Of a DNA stretch of 64,000 nucleotides, positions 26,611 through 35,366 are shown in pieces. Each line of letters begins with the position of its first letter. Position 1 is the first letter of the stretch. A program made the position numbers and the translations under genes. Location: contig NZ_CP092415.1 of NCBI RefSeq assembly GCF_023716465.1, forward strand, positions 275,001 to 339,000. The letters are read 5' to 3'. This DNA comes from Flagellimonas marinaquae. GTDB taxonomy: Bacteria > Bacteroidota > Bacteroidia > Flavobacteriales > Flavobacteriaceae. Below the pieces are notes generated by a model that was given only the letters and a program-made list of their open reading frames with translations, searched no databases and was not told the origin of the DNA.

Positions 26611-27912
26611 TCAGTTAAGTTTCCAAACGGTATTGTTTGTTGTTGAAAAATTGCTCCGTTGTGTTCCACCAATGGCAAATAGTTCTCCATTTAGATTGAC
26701 CAATGCATAGAAAATGGCTCTTATTGGAACCGAATCAATCGTTGTGGCAGCTACCCAATCTACTCCGTTGGAAGATTCGTAAAAGGTTGAATCGGGGTTT
26801 GGGCCATCCACAGGGGTGGTCATCAATATAATTTTATCATCCAATACTACGGTCCTTACCGAGTTTATGCCCCTCTCACGGATTTCTGAGACTTCCGGGC
26901 TCGACCAGTTGATTCCATCCATACTGGTCCTTGTACTGATTTCTTCAATGTCCAAATCTGGATTGGGCTCGAAGGAATAAAGGGTTTCATTCAAGTTTTC
27001 AATTTGGAAACTGTACTTGGTATCAAACCCGTGATTTTCTATTTCCAAATTCCAATTCAATCCGTCGATACTGCTGTACACATTGCGTTCTGGGGATAGG
27101 TCATCTATATCGCCCGAATAGCCGGCAATTCTAAATATGCTATCCCCAAAAACTTCAAACTTTGAATTTTGATATTGTATAAATGGCGTAGTCTCCGTTT
27201 CTTCCACCCAAGCAATGCCATCTTCTGAACTAAAAATCTTATTGGACAGGATACCTTCAGAAATACCTCCGTAAATCCATAACTTGCCGTTGAAGGCAAT
27301 CAATTCATGTCCATAGATGCCCCCAAAAGGAAAATCGCCTTCCAACGTCCAATTCTCACCATCATCACTGGACCATATATCCGTAAGGGCAACATCTGCT
27401 TCATTTCGTCCTCCAATCACCCAAATTTTATCATCAAAGACTTCAACCCCGGCGGCTTTTCTGGAACCGTATGCAGCGTCTTCAGTAATTAAGCTTGGGA
27501 ATACGAGTTCGGTGGTAAATGTTTGAACTTCGCTTTCCGCCACCGTTTCGCCCTCTTCATAAGCAATGATTTGCCAAAAATAGTCGGTGTTCAAATCAAG
27601 GGCATCGTCCGTTTCAATCTCATACGAAGTAACTGTGAGTCCTGATTCGATTTCGGTCAGTGAATTTTCTGTAGTTCCAAGGAATAAGGAATATGTTATC
27701 GGTTGGTCGCTATCGTAATTTTCCCAGCTAATCGAAGGTGTTTTGGAAACTGGGCTTTCGTTGTTAGACGGAGTCAAGGTTGCCAATGTTTTTATAGTTG
27801 GCTCATCACCATCATCATCAATAACGACAACTCCGTTTCCATTGTCATCATTGCCGCAACCTTGGCACAATAGGATAAGACAAACGATAATTGATTTGAA
27901 ATAAAGCTTCAT
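26611..27912 (-). CDS. Lipoprotein with FN3-like and kelch-like repeats
   Basis: 433 aa. Lipobox LLCQGC (Cys at about residue 19), an acidic linker, then an FN3-like domain (SPSISWEN-type start, YFWQIIAYEEGE). About six blades follow with the pattern WxxDGxNW / GKLWIYGG / DKIWVIGG, a beta-propeller of the kelch/galactose-oxidase type. Such lipoproteins bind carbohydrates or proteins at the cell surface. First gene of the minus-strand envelope operon. Confidence 0.8.
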   Translation of the reverse strand: MKLYFKSIIVCLILLCQGCGNDDNGNGVVVIDDDGDEPTIKTLATLTPSNNESPVSKTPSISWENYDSDQPITYSLFLGTTENSLTEIESGLTVTSYEIETDDALDLNTDYFWQIIAYEEGETVAESEVQTFTTELVFPSLITEDAAYGSRKAAGVEVFDDKIWVIGGRNEADVALTDIWSSDDGENWTLEGDFPFGGIYGHELIAFNGKLWIYGGISEGILSNKIFSSEDGIAWVEETETTPFIQYQNSKFEVFGDSIFRIAGYSGDIDDLSPERNVYSSIDGLNWNLEIENHGFDTKYSFQIENLNETLYSFEPNPDLDIEEISTRTSMDGINWSSPEVSEIRERGINSVRTVVLDDKIILMTTPVDGPNPDSTFYESSNGVDWVAATTIDSVPIRAIFYALVNLNGELFAIGGTQRSNFSTTNNTVWKLN

Positions 27913-28043
27913 AAGTATGTTAATTTTAGGTTGTTCTTGGTAATAGTTTGTTTATTAAGGGACTGGGCCAAAGTGATTCATTACGTTGTGGTAGATTATT
28001 GCAATAAACCCAGTTTTTGCCCTACTAGTTTTTTCTCCTTGGC

Positions 28044-28193
28044 CTATTCTTTAGAGAACTGTGTGCTTTTGATGACATTGTTTTTATTCATAATCTTTAG
28101 CTTATATTTTCCCTTTTGCAATTTGTTCACGTTCAAATAAATCTCATATCGGGGAACTTCTTCAAGTATGCCTTCATACCTCTTTTTCTTCAT
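28044..28193 (-). CDS. Small conserved-looking protein
   Basis: 49 aa from the ATG at 28193 (MKKKRYEGILEEVPRYEIY...KGKYKLKIMNKNNVIK). Very basic, with a beta-strand pattern. From memory, similar small proteins occur near regulators in other flavobacteria, but I cannot confirm that here. The frame is open further upstream to 28277, with an unconvincing N-terminus. It lies downstream of the HTCS regulator on the same strand. Confidence 0.5.
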   Translation of the reverse strand: MKKKRYEGILEEVPRYEIYLNVNKLQKGKYKLKIMNKNNVIKSTQFSKE

Positions 28194-28373
28194 GGTGATA
28201 TGAAGTGTTTTTGTGTTAGTCAATCGGTAAGTTTGAATGCATGGTTGTAGGCCACCATTCAACGCTGGAGCAAACATAATGGCACATAATGCTGAGGACT
28301 ATGAATTATGTATCAAAGGCTATGAAATATGTAACAAGGCAGAAAACCTTGACCTTAAGAAGACGTGGGAAGG

Positions 28374-31208
28374 TTATTTTTTACTGAATTCAGAGGGAGA
28401 TGTTCCATAGGTTTCCCTAAAACACTTTGTAAAATAGGAATGATCGTTAAAGCCTACCTGATAGCCAATTTCGGAGATATTGACATCACTTTTTTGTAGT
28501 AGCGAAGCGGCCAATTTTAGCCTTTGGCTACGAATAAATTCCGTAGTGGTCTGTCCCGTGAGCGCTTTTAATTTTCGGTGCAGTTGCATTCTGGACATAC
28601 CCAAAGCTTTTGCAAAATCTTTTGAATTAAAGTCCGATGCGACCAAATGATCGTCCAAAACATTTTGGAGGGACTCCAAGAAGCGTTCATCATAAGAACT
28701 GATGGATATGTCCTTTGGGGTTAAAATAATCTCTTGACTAAACCGCTCCTGTAGTTTTCTGCGGCTCTCCAATAAGTTTTTGGCAGTCTGCTTCAAAATT
28801 TTGTTGTTGAATGGCTTGGTCAGATAGGCATCGGCACCTGTTTCCAATCCTGTCAGTCTATTTTCATCACCGGCCTTTGCCGTGAGCATTAGAATGGGAA
28901 TGTGGGACGTAGCATCGTTGGTCTTACAATTTTCGGTCAATTTCAGTCCATCCTCTTCGGGCATCATCAGGTCTGTTATGATAAGATCGGGAACCTGTTT
29001 CAGTGCTTTTTCAAAACCGATGCTTCCATTATCTGCCGTAACAATATTAAATTCGTCATTAAAAATAGAAGAAACATAGGTGCGTAGATCCTCATTGTCA
29101 TCAACGATCAAAATAATGTCCCGGCTTTCATCACTTTTCGTACTGGATACTTTACTCTCATCTTCAACGGCATCTGTATTTTCTTGATAGGTTTCCTTTA
29201 AACTTGTTGATTTTGTGCCAGTTACTTTTTCCTCGTTTGAGTAGTCGGTTTCAAGCATGGGCAATTCTACATGAAATGTGACACTTTCCGGACCGCTCTT
29301 GGCCTTAATCTTTCCTTTATGCAATCCGACCAGTTCTTTGGTAAGCGCCAGTCCAATGCCCGTGCCTCTTTTATTGGTATGAATTTGATGAAAGCGGTTG
29401 AATATTTCCTTTAATTCATTTTTTGTTAGGGATACACCTGTATTTGTCACCGTTAATGAGAGAACGCCCTCTATGGTTTCCGCCTCAAAATTTATCTTGG
29501 CATTTTGTGGGCTGTATTTTAGTGCATTGCCCAAAAGATTGCCCACGACCTTCTGAAGTATGTCAGCATCAAACCAATAATGATTTTGATCTTTGGAGAT
29601 TTTTATTTGGAGTTGTTGGGACTTTTTTTCAGCGCTGAACAAGAACGATTCCGCCTGTGATTTCAAAAAAGTGGACAATATTGCTTTACCTACATGCAAT
29701 TTGTAAAATCCTGATTCCAGTTTTGATAGGTCCAGCAACTGATCGACCAAAGTAGCGAGCTGTTGGGTGTTTTTTTTGGCAATGGTCAGGTTCCGCTTAT
29801 CTTCTTGGCTTAGTTCCGCACGCTCCAGTTGCTGTTCTACCGGACCCTGTATCAAAGACAAAGGTGTACGCAGTTCATGGGATATGTTGGCAAAAAAGTT
29901 TGATTTGGCCACATCCAGCTCTCTTAATTTTTGATTCGTTCTTAGACGGTTGCGATAAAGCACAAAGAGAAACAATACTGCCACGGATGTTAAACCTATT
30001 CCTCCCAAAAAAAGATTACGCTGATTCCTTTTTTGTTGTTCGGCGAGTTCATTTTGTGATTTCAACAGTGCTATTTCTTGTTCTCTTTTTTGTGTTTGGT
30101 ATTTGGCTTCAAGGTCCAGAGCAAGGCTTTTTTGCTTTCGGGCCTCTAGAGAATCTTGCAGAACGAATGATCGTCCATAGTATTCGACCGCTTGCTCAAA
30201 GTCCCCGGTTTTTCCATAGGATTCTGCTAGGTTTTTTGTGATTCCCAACAAAACACCACTAGAACCGGCATCGGCTTGTTTAAAATAGGCATAGGCGTCT
30301 TCAAAATATGGTACGGCCTGTTTATAGCGCCCAATTCTTAGAAGAAACCCAGCGTAGACCCGATTGGCGTTGGCAATTTGATTAGGGTCCCCCGTGTCAG
30401 TGAGCAGGGCAAGCCTTTTTTTATAGTAGGCATCGGCTTGATCATAATTATTGAGGTCTGTCTCTATGATACCCAAGGACCAATAAATATTAGCTACGTT
30501 TTCAATGGAACCGTTGCTTTTAAAATATGTCAAGCTTTTTTTAAAATAGGGCTTGGCCTTTTGATATTCCTTTCGTTGTCCAAAAATATTTCCAAGCATA
30601 ATATAGCCGTAGTGTTCCTGATCGCTATCATTTATTTCCGAAGCCATTTGTATGGCGTTTTTAAAATATTGTTCAGACTTTCCGATATAAGAAGTGTCCT
30701 GTACGCTGTAGGTCCTTAAAAGTACTTTGCCTAAATTGAACAACGCTTTGACAACATATGGGTTCTTTTCTCCCGAAAATTCTGCAATGGAATCTATTTG
30801 CTGGTAGGTGGCTATTGCATCAACATCTTCAAACTTTGAATAATGTATGTTTCCAATGGAAAGTAGTGCACTGGTGGTCACTTCGGGCAAATTGTTCTCC
30901 GTCCCCAAAGCGATGGCCTTTTTGGCATAGTGCTGTGTGGAATCGTAATTTCCTTTGTGAAAGTAGTTATTGGCCACCTCACTTTGCGCTTTGCCCAAGA
31001 GAAAAAGTGAGGACATATTTTTTGCAATTTTCAAATTTTGCAATGCCAGCAGAAGTGCATCATCATATGCTGGGATTTTTGAAAGGGAATCTATTTGTGA
31101 TTGGTTGGTCAAAAACTCTTGGGGTATATTTTGGCCAAATGATGAAATACCTATTGATGTAAGAATGCAAATAAGATTATATTTATTTATGGCCATTTTT
31201 TTCATCAC
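28374..31208 (-). CDS. Hybrid two-component regulator (sensor kinase, receiver and AraC-type DNA-binding domain)
   Basis: 944 aa in one chain: signal/TM start; TPR repeats (about 75-350, periplasmic sensor); coiled coil; transmembrane helix 398-418; HisKA with phospho-His in SHELRTPLS (His444); HATPase with N-box NLLGNALKYS (Asn561) and G2 GTGIGLAL. The G1 Asp is Asn (VTNTG), a change seen in some hybrid regulators. The receiver has DD at 703-704 and phospho-Asp746 (TDLMMP), and an AraC HTH ends the protein. HTCS proteins usually control sugar-utilisation loci. No SusC/D genes are nearby, so its target may be the adjacent envelope operon (inference). Confidence 0.92.
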   Translation of the reverse strand: MMKKMAINKYNLICILTSIGISSFGQNIPQEFLTNQSQIDSLSKIPAYDDALLLALQNLKIAKNMSSLFLLGKAQSEVANNYFHKGNYDSTQHYAKKAIALGTENNLPEVTTSALLSIGNIHYSKFEDVDAIATYQQIDSIAEFSGEKNPYVVKALFNLGKVLLRTYSVQDTSYIGKSEQYFKNAIQMASEINDSDQEHYGYIMLGNIFGQRKEYQKAKPYFKKSLTYFKSNGSIENVANIYWSLGIIETDLNNYDQADAYYKKRLALLTDTGDPNQIANANRVYAGFLLRIGRYKQAVPYFEDAYAYFKQADAGSSGVLLGITKNLAESYGKTGDFEQAVEYYGRSFVLQDSLEARKQKSLALDLEAKYQTQKREQEIALLKSQNELAEQQKRNQRNLFLGGIGLTSVAVLFLFVLYRNRLRTNQKLRELDVAKSNFFANISHELRTPLSLIQGPVEQQLERAELSQEDKRNLTIAKKNTQQLATLVDQLLDLSKLESGFYKLHVGKAILSTFLKSQAESFLFSAEKKSQQLQIKISKDQNHYWFDADILQKVVGNLLGNALKYSPQNAKINFEAETIEGVLSLTVTNTGVSLTKNELKEIFNRFHQIHTNKRGTGIGLALTKELVGLHKGKIKAKSGPESVTFHVELPMLETDYSNEEKVTGTKSTSLKETYQENTDAVEDESKVSSTKSDESRDIILIVDDNEDLRTYVSSIFNDEFNIVTADNGSIGFEKALKQVPDLIITDLMMPEEDGLKLTENCKTNDATSHIPILMLTAKAGDENRLTGLETGADAYLTKPFNNKILKQTAKNLLESRRKLQERFSQEIILTPKDISISSYDERFLESLQNVLDDHLVASDFNSKDFAKALGMSRMQLHRKLKALTGQTTTEFIRSQRLKLAASLLQKSDVNISEIGYQVGFNDHSYFTKCFRETYGTSPSEFSKK

Positions 31209-31334
31209 TCTTAATCACTAAGTTAACTAAAATATATCTGGCTTAAATTAGGTGCAAGGAGTATTAGTCTTCTTCTTGGGGGCAATTGACCTCAAAATAG
31301 TTTGATGGGATTTAAGAGGACCTGAGATAAATCA

Positions 31335-31354
31335 AAGTTTAAACAAACGACAAC
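31335..31354 (+). repeat. Island motif copy 4 (divergent), before the island A right end
   Basis: AAAGTTTAAACAAACGACAA keeps the spacing of the other copies and the AAACGA core. It lies about 160 bp before the att-like core at 31497. The copy at 36318 stands in the same place relative to the att-like core at 36460. Confidence 0.45.
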
Positions 31355-31427
31355 TCATCATTACAATTCCACCCATTTATGACAGTTTAATTATATTTGA
31401 TATGACGAAAGAAATTCAACCATAAAA

Positions 31428-31522
31428 GTTCACAAATCGTCAACATATAATGTGAACTCTTTCAGGATATTGATATACACTGGGCTGATGAACACAGGTT
31501 CTGAACCCAGTCAGGTCACTTT
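31428..31522 (+). repeat. att-like right end of island A (tRNA-Lys 3' fragment plus arm repeat)
   Basis: 31428-31447 repeats the left arm sequence exactly. 31497-31522 repeats the tRNA-Lys 3' end (GGTTC, then CCAGTCAGGTCACTTT). Just before it, ACTGGG...CCCAGT forms an inverted repeat with the core. The ends at 31460-31490 and 36423-36450 share CAGGATATTGATA and ACTGGGCT, so the two right ends come from related elements. Confidence 0.75.
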
Positions 31523-31540
31523 AAAAACATATCGCTTTAT

Positions 31541-31572
31541 AAAAGTCTGCTTACCATGAGCAGACTTTTTTA
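31541..31572 (+). terminator. Terminator just after the island A right end
   Basis: AAAAGTCTGCT (31541-31551) pairs with AGCAGACTTTT (31559-31569), followed by further T's. Its position relative to the tRNA fragment matches that of a tRNA terminator. Confidence 0.75.
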
Positions 31573-31741
31573 TTTGGAATGGTTTTCAACTGAAATTTGA
31601 ATTTTCTGTACCAAAACTTTCAATAGATTAAACAATCAGACAACCGACCACAAACCATTCATTGAAAAAAAAGAGGACAACTTCGCTACATCCTCGATCA
31701 AATCCTTAATTTTAAAGAACGTACACAAAACTATCTTCACC

Positions 31742-32329
31742 TTGGAGCACCCACATCAACTAATTATTGATAACGTATGTAGGTTCATTGATTTGACCGA
31801 GCTCGAAAAACAGAAATATACTTCTTTGCTTACAAAAATAAGGGTCAGAAAAAAAGCCTTTTTATTGCAAGCGGGGGAAATTGCCCGGTACGAATATTTT
31901 ATAACCAAAGGATGCCTAAAGGTCTATACTTTGGATAAAGAAGGTACTCCACATATTTCTATGTTCGCCGTTGAGGATCATTGGACGGGCGACATGGCCA
32001 GTTTTATGACCAAGACCCCATCGCATTATTTTATAAAAGCTACCGAGGATTCTGAATTATTGGGTATTTCAAGGACCAATTACGATTTACTTTTCCAAGA
32101 GATACCAAAATTCGAACGCTTCTACCGAATACTCTATCAAAAATCACTCATAAGCTATATAAAACGTTCCAACCAGGGTATATCCTTGACCGCAGAGGAG
32201 CGTTATATCGAATTTAAACGAAAATATCCCAATATTGTACATCGAATTACCCAAAAGGACCTCGCGGGCTACATTGGCATTACTCCAGAGTTTATGAGCA
32301 AGATCATCTCCAAGGTCAACCGGATGTAA
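31742..32329 (+). CDS. Crp/Fnr family transcriptional regulator
   Basis: 195 aa: a cyclic-nucleotide-binding-type beta-roll (KKAFLLQAGEIARYEYFITKGCLKVY) and a C-terminal helix-turn-helix (RITQKDLAGYIGITPEFMSKI). There is no FeS Cys cluster as in Fnr. The start is TTG at 31742; upstream the frame has no ATG or GTG, and the length from TTG matches the usual ~190-195 aa. As the first gene of island B it is a candidate regulator of the genes behind it. Confidence 0.85.
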   Translation: MEHPHQLIIDNVCRFIDLTELEKQKYTSLLTKIRVRKKAFLLQAGEIARYEYFITKGCLKVYTLDKEGTPHISMFAVEDHWTGDMASFMTKTPSHYFIKATEDSELLGISRTNYDLLFQEIPKFERFYRILYQKSLISYIKRSNQGISLTAEERYIEFKRKYPNIVHRITQKDLAGYIGITPEFMSKIISKVNRM

Positions 32330-32382
32330 AAGTCTTAAACTAGTTTATTTTTTTTCGTGCAATCCTCTCGGAATTTTGAAGC

Positions 32383-33027
32383 ATGAAAAAAATAGTCACA
32401 CTTACTTCGTTGAAATTCATTGTATTTGCAGGAGTCTTGAATGCGCAATTTACCCAAGTAGAGCTGTTTTCAGGTTTGGACAAGACAGACTTCACGATCT
32501 ATTCAAGTTATCCCATCAATAACAAAAATACGCTCAGTATCGCTACCCTTGCTTTCTTTCAAAAATTCAGAAAAAACGAGAACTCAGTTTTTGATGAAGT
32601 AGGCGTGCAGCCCACGTTATTTTGGAACATCAATAAGCATATAGGAGTTGGCCCTTCAATTTATTACAACAGTTTTGCCGGTTATGCGGAACGCCTTTCC
32701 GCAAGGCTCATTCTAAAAAATTCACAGACACTGTTTGTACTTATTCCCACGGTTGCCCATTCCGAACAAAAGAAAGCCGGCTATGCCGAGGTGTTTGCGC
32801 AGTTTCAGTTCAACTCACCTATAAACGACAAAGCTTCCCTTTGGTTAAACGGACAATTTTTAACTATCTGGGACAAATTTAAAACGCACTCAAGAAGTTT
32901 TCAGCAGTTACGCGCAGGAGTATCGTTTACAGGGCACCAAATTGGTATTGGCGTTGACTATGACCAATATGGTCCCGACCCTATTGAAAAAACATCTTTC
33001 GGCCTGTATTACCGAAAAACTTTATAA
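32383..33027 (+). CDS. Secreted beta-barrel-like protein
   Basis: 214 aa with a signal peptide (FIVFAGVLNAQ) and alternating strands (TDFTIYSSYPI, HIGVGPSIYYNSF, AEVFAQFQFNS, HQIGIGVDYDQYG, SFGLYYRKTL with an aromatic C-terminal end). This is the pattern of small outer-membrane barrels. No named family. It lies 53 nt after the Crp/Fnr gene and 26 nt before the FMN reductase gene. Confidence 0.7.
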   Translation: MKKIVTLTSLKFIVFAGVLNAQFTQVELFSGLDKTDFTIYSSYPINNKNTLSIATLAFFQKFRKNENSVFDEVGVQPTLFWNINKHIGVGPSIYYNSFAGYAERLSARLILKNSQTLFVLIPTVAHSEQKKAGYAEVFAQFQFNSPINDKASLWLNGQFLTIWDKFKTHSRSFQQLRAGVSFTGHQIGIGVDYDQYGPDPIEKTSFGLYYRKTL

Positions 33028-33053
33028 ATCCTATTAATCCAAAAACAAAAATC

Positions 33054-33590
33054 ATGAAAAAAATCATCACAATAGCAGGAAGCAACAGTCAAAACTCCAT
33101 TAACAAAACTCTGTTGACCTACACGGCCAGCTTACTTGAAAACGTAGAAATTATCCCAATCGACCTCAACAATTATGTTTTGCCCATTTATGGGGTTGAT
33201 TTTGAAACTGAGAACGGTATTCCTCCTGCAGTCAAGAAACTGGACAGAATATTTGATACTGCGGATGGCTTTCTGATATCACTCGCCGAACATAATGGCT
33301 CATATGCAGCAGTGTTTAAAAATACCTTAGACTGGCTATCCAGGTCAAATATGAAGGTATGGAGAGAAAAACCCATGCTCTTGATGGCCACCTCACCTGG
33401 CACTCGAGGTGGAGCGACCGTATTAGAATCCGCAAGGGGCTACTTTCCGTTTATGGGTGCAAAGGTTACGGATACTTTTTCGTTGCCTTCATTTTATGAA
33501 CACTTTATGGATGGAAAAATCACTGACGAAAATTTGAAAGAAGATATTCGTTCGAAGCTTAACAGGTTTAAAGTAACGATTCAATCATAA
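33054..33590 (+). CDS. NAD(P)H-dependent FMN reductase-family protein
   Basis: 178-aa flavodoxin-fold protein. The N-terminal loop ITIAGSNSQNSINKTLL binds FMN phosphate. SLAEHNGSYAAVFKNTLDWLSR holds the isoalloxazine-binding stretch. ATSPGTRGGATVLE is the second flavin loop. Family members reduce FMN, quinones, azo compounds or chromate with NAD(P)H. It is cytosolic, in a run of redox-type genes. Confidence 0.88.
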   Translation: MKKIITIAGSNSQNSINKTLLTYTASLLENVEIIPIDLNNYVLPIYGVDFETENGIPPAVKKLDRIFDTADGFLISLAEHNGSYAAVFKNTLDWLSRSNMKVWREKPMLLMATSPGTRGGATVLESARGYFPFMGAKVTDTFSLPSFYEHFMDGKITDENLKEDIRSKLNRFKVTIQS

Positions 33591-33673
33591 AAGGAATCTC
33601 TTATTTGCGGTTACCTCAATGTATTGTGTAACAAAAGAGTCATCCGATCGTGTTCTTTATCTACAATCAAAAA

Positions 33674-34792
33674 ATGAAGAAAACTATTTTAATCATTGCA
33701 TTTATTTTACCTGTAATCCTTTTTTCCCAATCCAAAGACACCCACAAAAAAGTTTTGATGGTGGTCAGTAGTTATGGAAAGGATATGGGATCGACACGAC
33801 CGGGTTACGAATTTGACGAATTCTCCCAAGCCTATTTAATTTTTAAAAATAATGGGCTATCCATTGATGTCGCCAGTCCAAAGGGAGGACCGGTAGAATC
33901 GGACGAATACAACAAGGACAAGTCTTACAACAAAATATTCCTAGAGGACAAATCAGCTCTCAGTTTACTGGACGATACCAAAGCTACCTCCGATGTTAGT
34001 GCCGAAGATTATGATGCCATCTATATTGTTGGCGGTAAAGGAGCGATGTTTGATCTGCCCTACGACCCTGCCCTTCAAGATATCATTTCAAATTTGTACC
34101 TTAAGCAAGGAGCTGTAATATCATCGGTTTGTCATGGTCCAGCGGCCTTTGTTAATGTCAAAAACGGTGATGACTACATTATCAAAGATGTTGAGTTAAC
34201 CAGTTTTTGTAATATAGAAGAGGAGCTTTTTGGAAAAAAATGGGTAAAGGAGTTCCCGTTTAGCTTGGAAACCAAATTAGAGTCAAGGGGCGCCATTTTT
34301 AAGCAAACTGATTTTATGTTGTCCAAAGTTGTTGTGTCGGGAAAGTTTGTTACCGGTCAAAACCCGTTCTCTACAACAGGTACGGCCGAAGCTGTTGTGG
34401 CATCTATGGGCCTTACTCCTGTTAAAAGAGCATTGTACAATGATGAGAGGAGTGCATATCTAATACAGGACCTATTGGATAACACAAAAACCATGGCATG
34501 GGTTGAAACAGAACTTACCAAAAACAAAGCCAACTACGACATACCATTGATAGCAGCCTACGGCTATTATAAAATTCTGGCCTCCACCGAGAACAATGAG
34601 GGATTATTAAAAGGAGCTGAATTGATCGAGTTGGCCTCACCATACTTTTTTAATGAGAATCTACAATTGTTATTGGCCAAAACCTATATTTCGTTGGATG
34701 AAAAAGAAAAAGCAAGGGATATAGCTAACGAATTGATTTCTAAAAACCTGCTAAAAGAACAAGCTGAAAAACTGCTTAAATCCACCAGCTGA
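33674..34792 (+). CDS. Exported DJ-1/PfpI-family protein with C-terminal helical extension
   Basis: About 372 aa from the ATG at 33674 (a GTG at 33650 is less likely). A signal peptide (IIAFILPVILFSQS) precedes a DJ-1/PfpI domain. The nucleophile elbow SSVCHGPAAF has Cys153-His154, and the Glu-side residues fit the glutamine-amidotransferase-like/glyoxalase group. A helical region of about 100 residues follows (LAKTYISLDEKEKARDIANEL), TPR-like, beyond the usual family length. Candidate glyoxalase, deglycase or chaperone; not determined. Confidence 0.85.
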   Translation: MKKTILIIAFILPVILFSQSKDTHKKVLMVVSSYGKDMGSTRPGYEFDEFSQAYLIFKNNGLSIDVASPKGGPVESDEYNKDKSYNKIFLEDKSALSLLDDTKATSDVSAEDYDAIYIVGGKGAMFDLPYDPALQDIISNLYLKQGAVISSVCHGPAAFVNVKNGDDYIIKDVELTSFCNIEEELFGKKWVKEFPFSLETKLESRGAIFKQTDFMLSKVVVSGKFVTGQNPFSTTGTAEAVVASMGLTPVKRALYNDERSAYLIQDLLDNTKTMAWVETELTKNKANYDIPLIAAYGYYKILASTENNEGLLKGAELIELASPYFFNENLQLLLAKTYISLDEKEKARDIANELISKNLLKEQAEKLLKSTS

Positions 34793-35003
34793 AACTGATA
34801 ATGTCTATCTCTGGTGTTCGAATAGGTGTGTTTTGAGCTAAAGACCAATAATCCTAGGAAACTTAGATGCAGATGAAAAGGACGAAGCCATTGCAATCTA
34901 ACTGCTAGGGATTGTCAGTTTCAACAAAGTGCACGCAGGGACAATAGGATGATCTATCACATGAGGTGAATAGGTTGAGACAAAAAAATTAAAAAATGAA
35001 ATT

Positions 35004-35348
35004 ATGCCACATTTTGTAATAGACTGTTCAACACCAATTCTAGAGCAGGAGTTGCCGGAAGATATCATGCAGAAAGTCTATGACACGGTAAAATCAACCG
35101 GATTATTTGTGCCGGAAGAAATAAAAGTACGTATTCGTCCTTTTCAACATTACAATACGGGAAATACGGATGATGATTTCATCCACGTTTTTGCGAACAT
35201 CATGGAAGGAAGAAATACTATCCAAAAAATGAACCTGTCAAAACAAATTGTAACAGCATTAAAAGCAATGTTTCCAAAGGTTCCCATTATTTCAATGAAT
35301 GTAAGGGATTTCGAGAAAGCTACCTATTGTAACAAAGAAATGGTTTAA
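35004..35348 (+). CDS. CHMI/tautomerase-family protein
   Basis: 114 aa of the 5-carboxymethyl-2-hydroxymuconate isomerase (HpaF) family. The catalytic Pro directly follows Met (MPHFVIDCS), with later family segments VRIRPFQHYNTGN and DFIHVFANIMEGR. These trimeric enzymes interconvert keto and enol forms. No homoprotocatechuate genes are near, so the real substrate is uncertain. It lies between the two DJ-1 genes. Confidence 0.85.
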   Translation: MPHFVIDCSTPILEQELPEDIMQKVYDTVKSTGLFVPEEIKVRIRPFQHYNTGNTDDDFIHVFANIMEGRNTIQKMNLSKQIVTALKAMFPKVPIISMNVRDFEKATYCNKEMV

Positions 35349-35366
35349 ATTTTAATAAAGTAAAAA

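Larger units (their letters stand above)
19640..31520. mobile_element. Island A: integrative element at tRNA-Lys
   Basis: The left border is the tRNA-Lys 3' end, whose CCAGTCAGGTCAC recurs at 31507-31519. A tyrosine integrase sits directly inside the left border, and arm-type repeats GTTCACAAATCGTCAACATA occur 106 nt inside the left end (19773) and about 70 nt inside the right end (31428). The cargo is a DUF922 protein, a broken barrel gene, an envelope operon and an HTCS regulator. There are no relaxase, coupling-protein or secretion genes, so transfer would need a helper, or the element is fixed. The borders are approximate. Confidence 0.72.

Noticed and set aside
28882..31221. Many open frames antisense to the hybrid regulator
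   Set aside because: They are shadows of a strongly supported 944-aa gene and show no family signatures.
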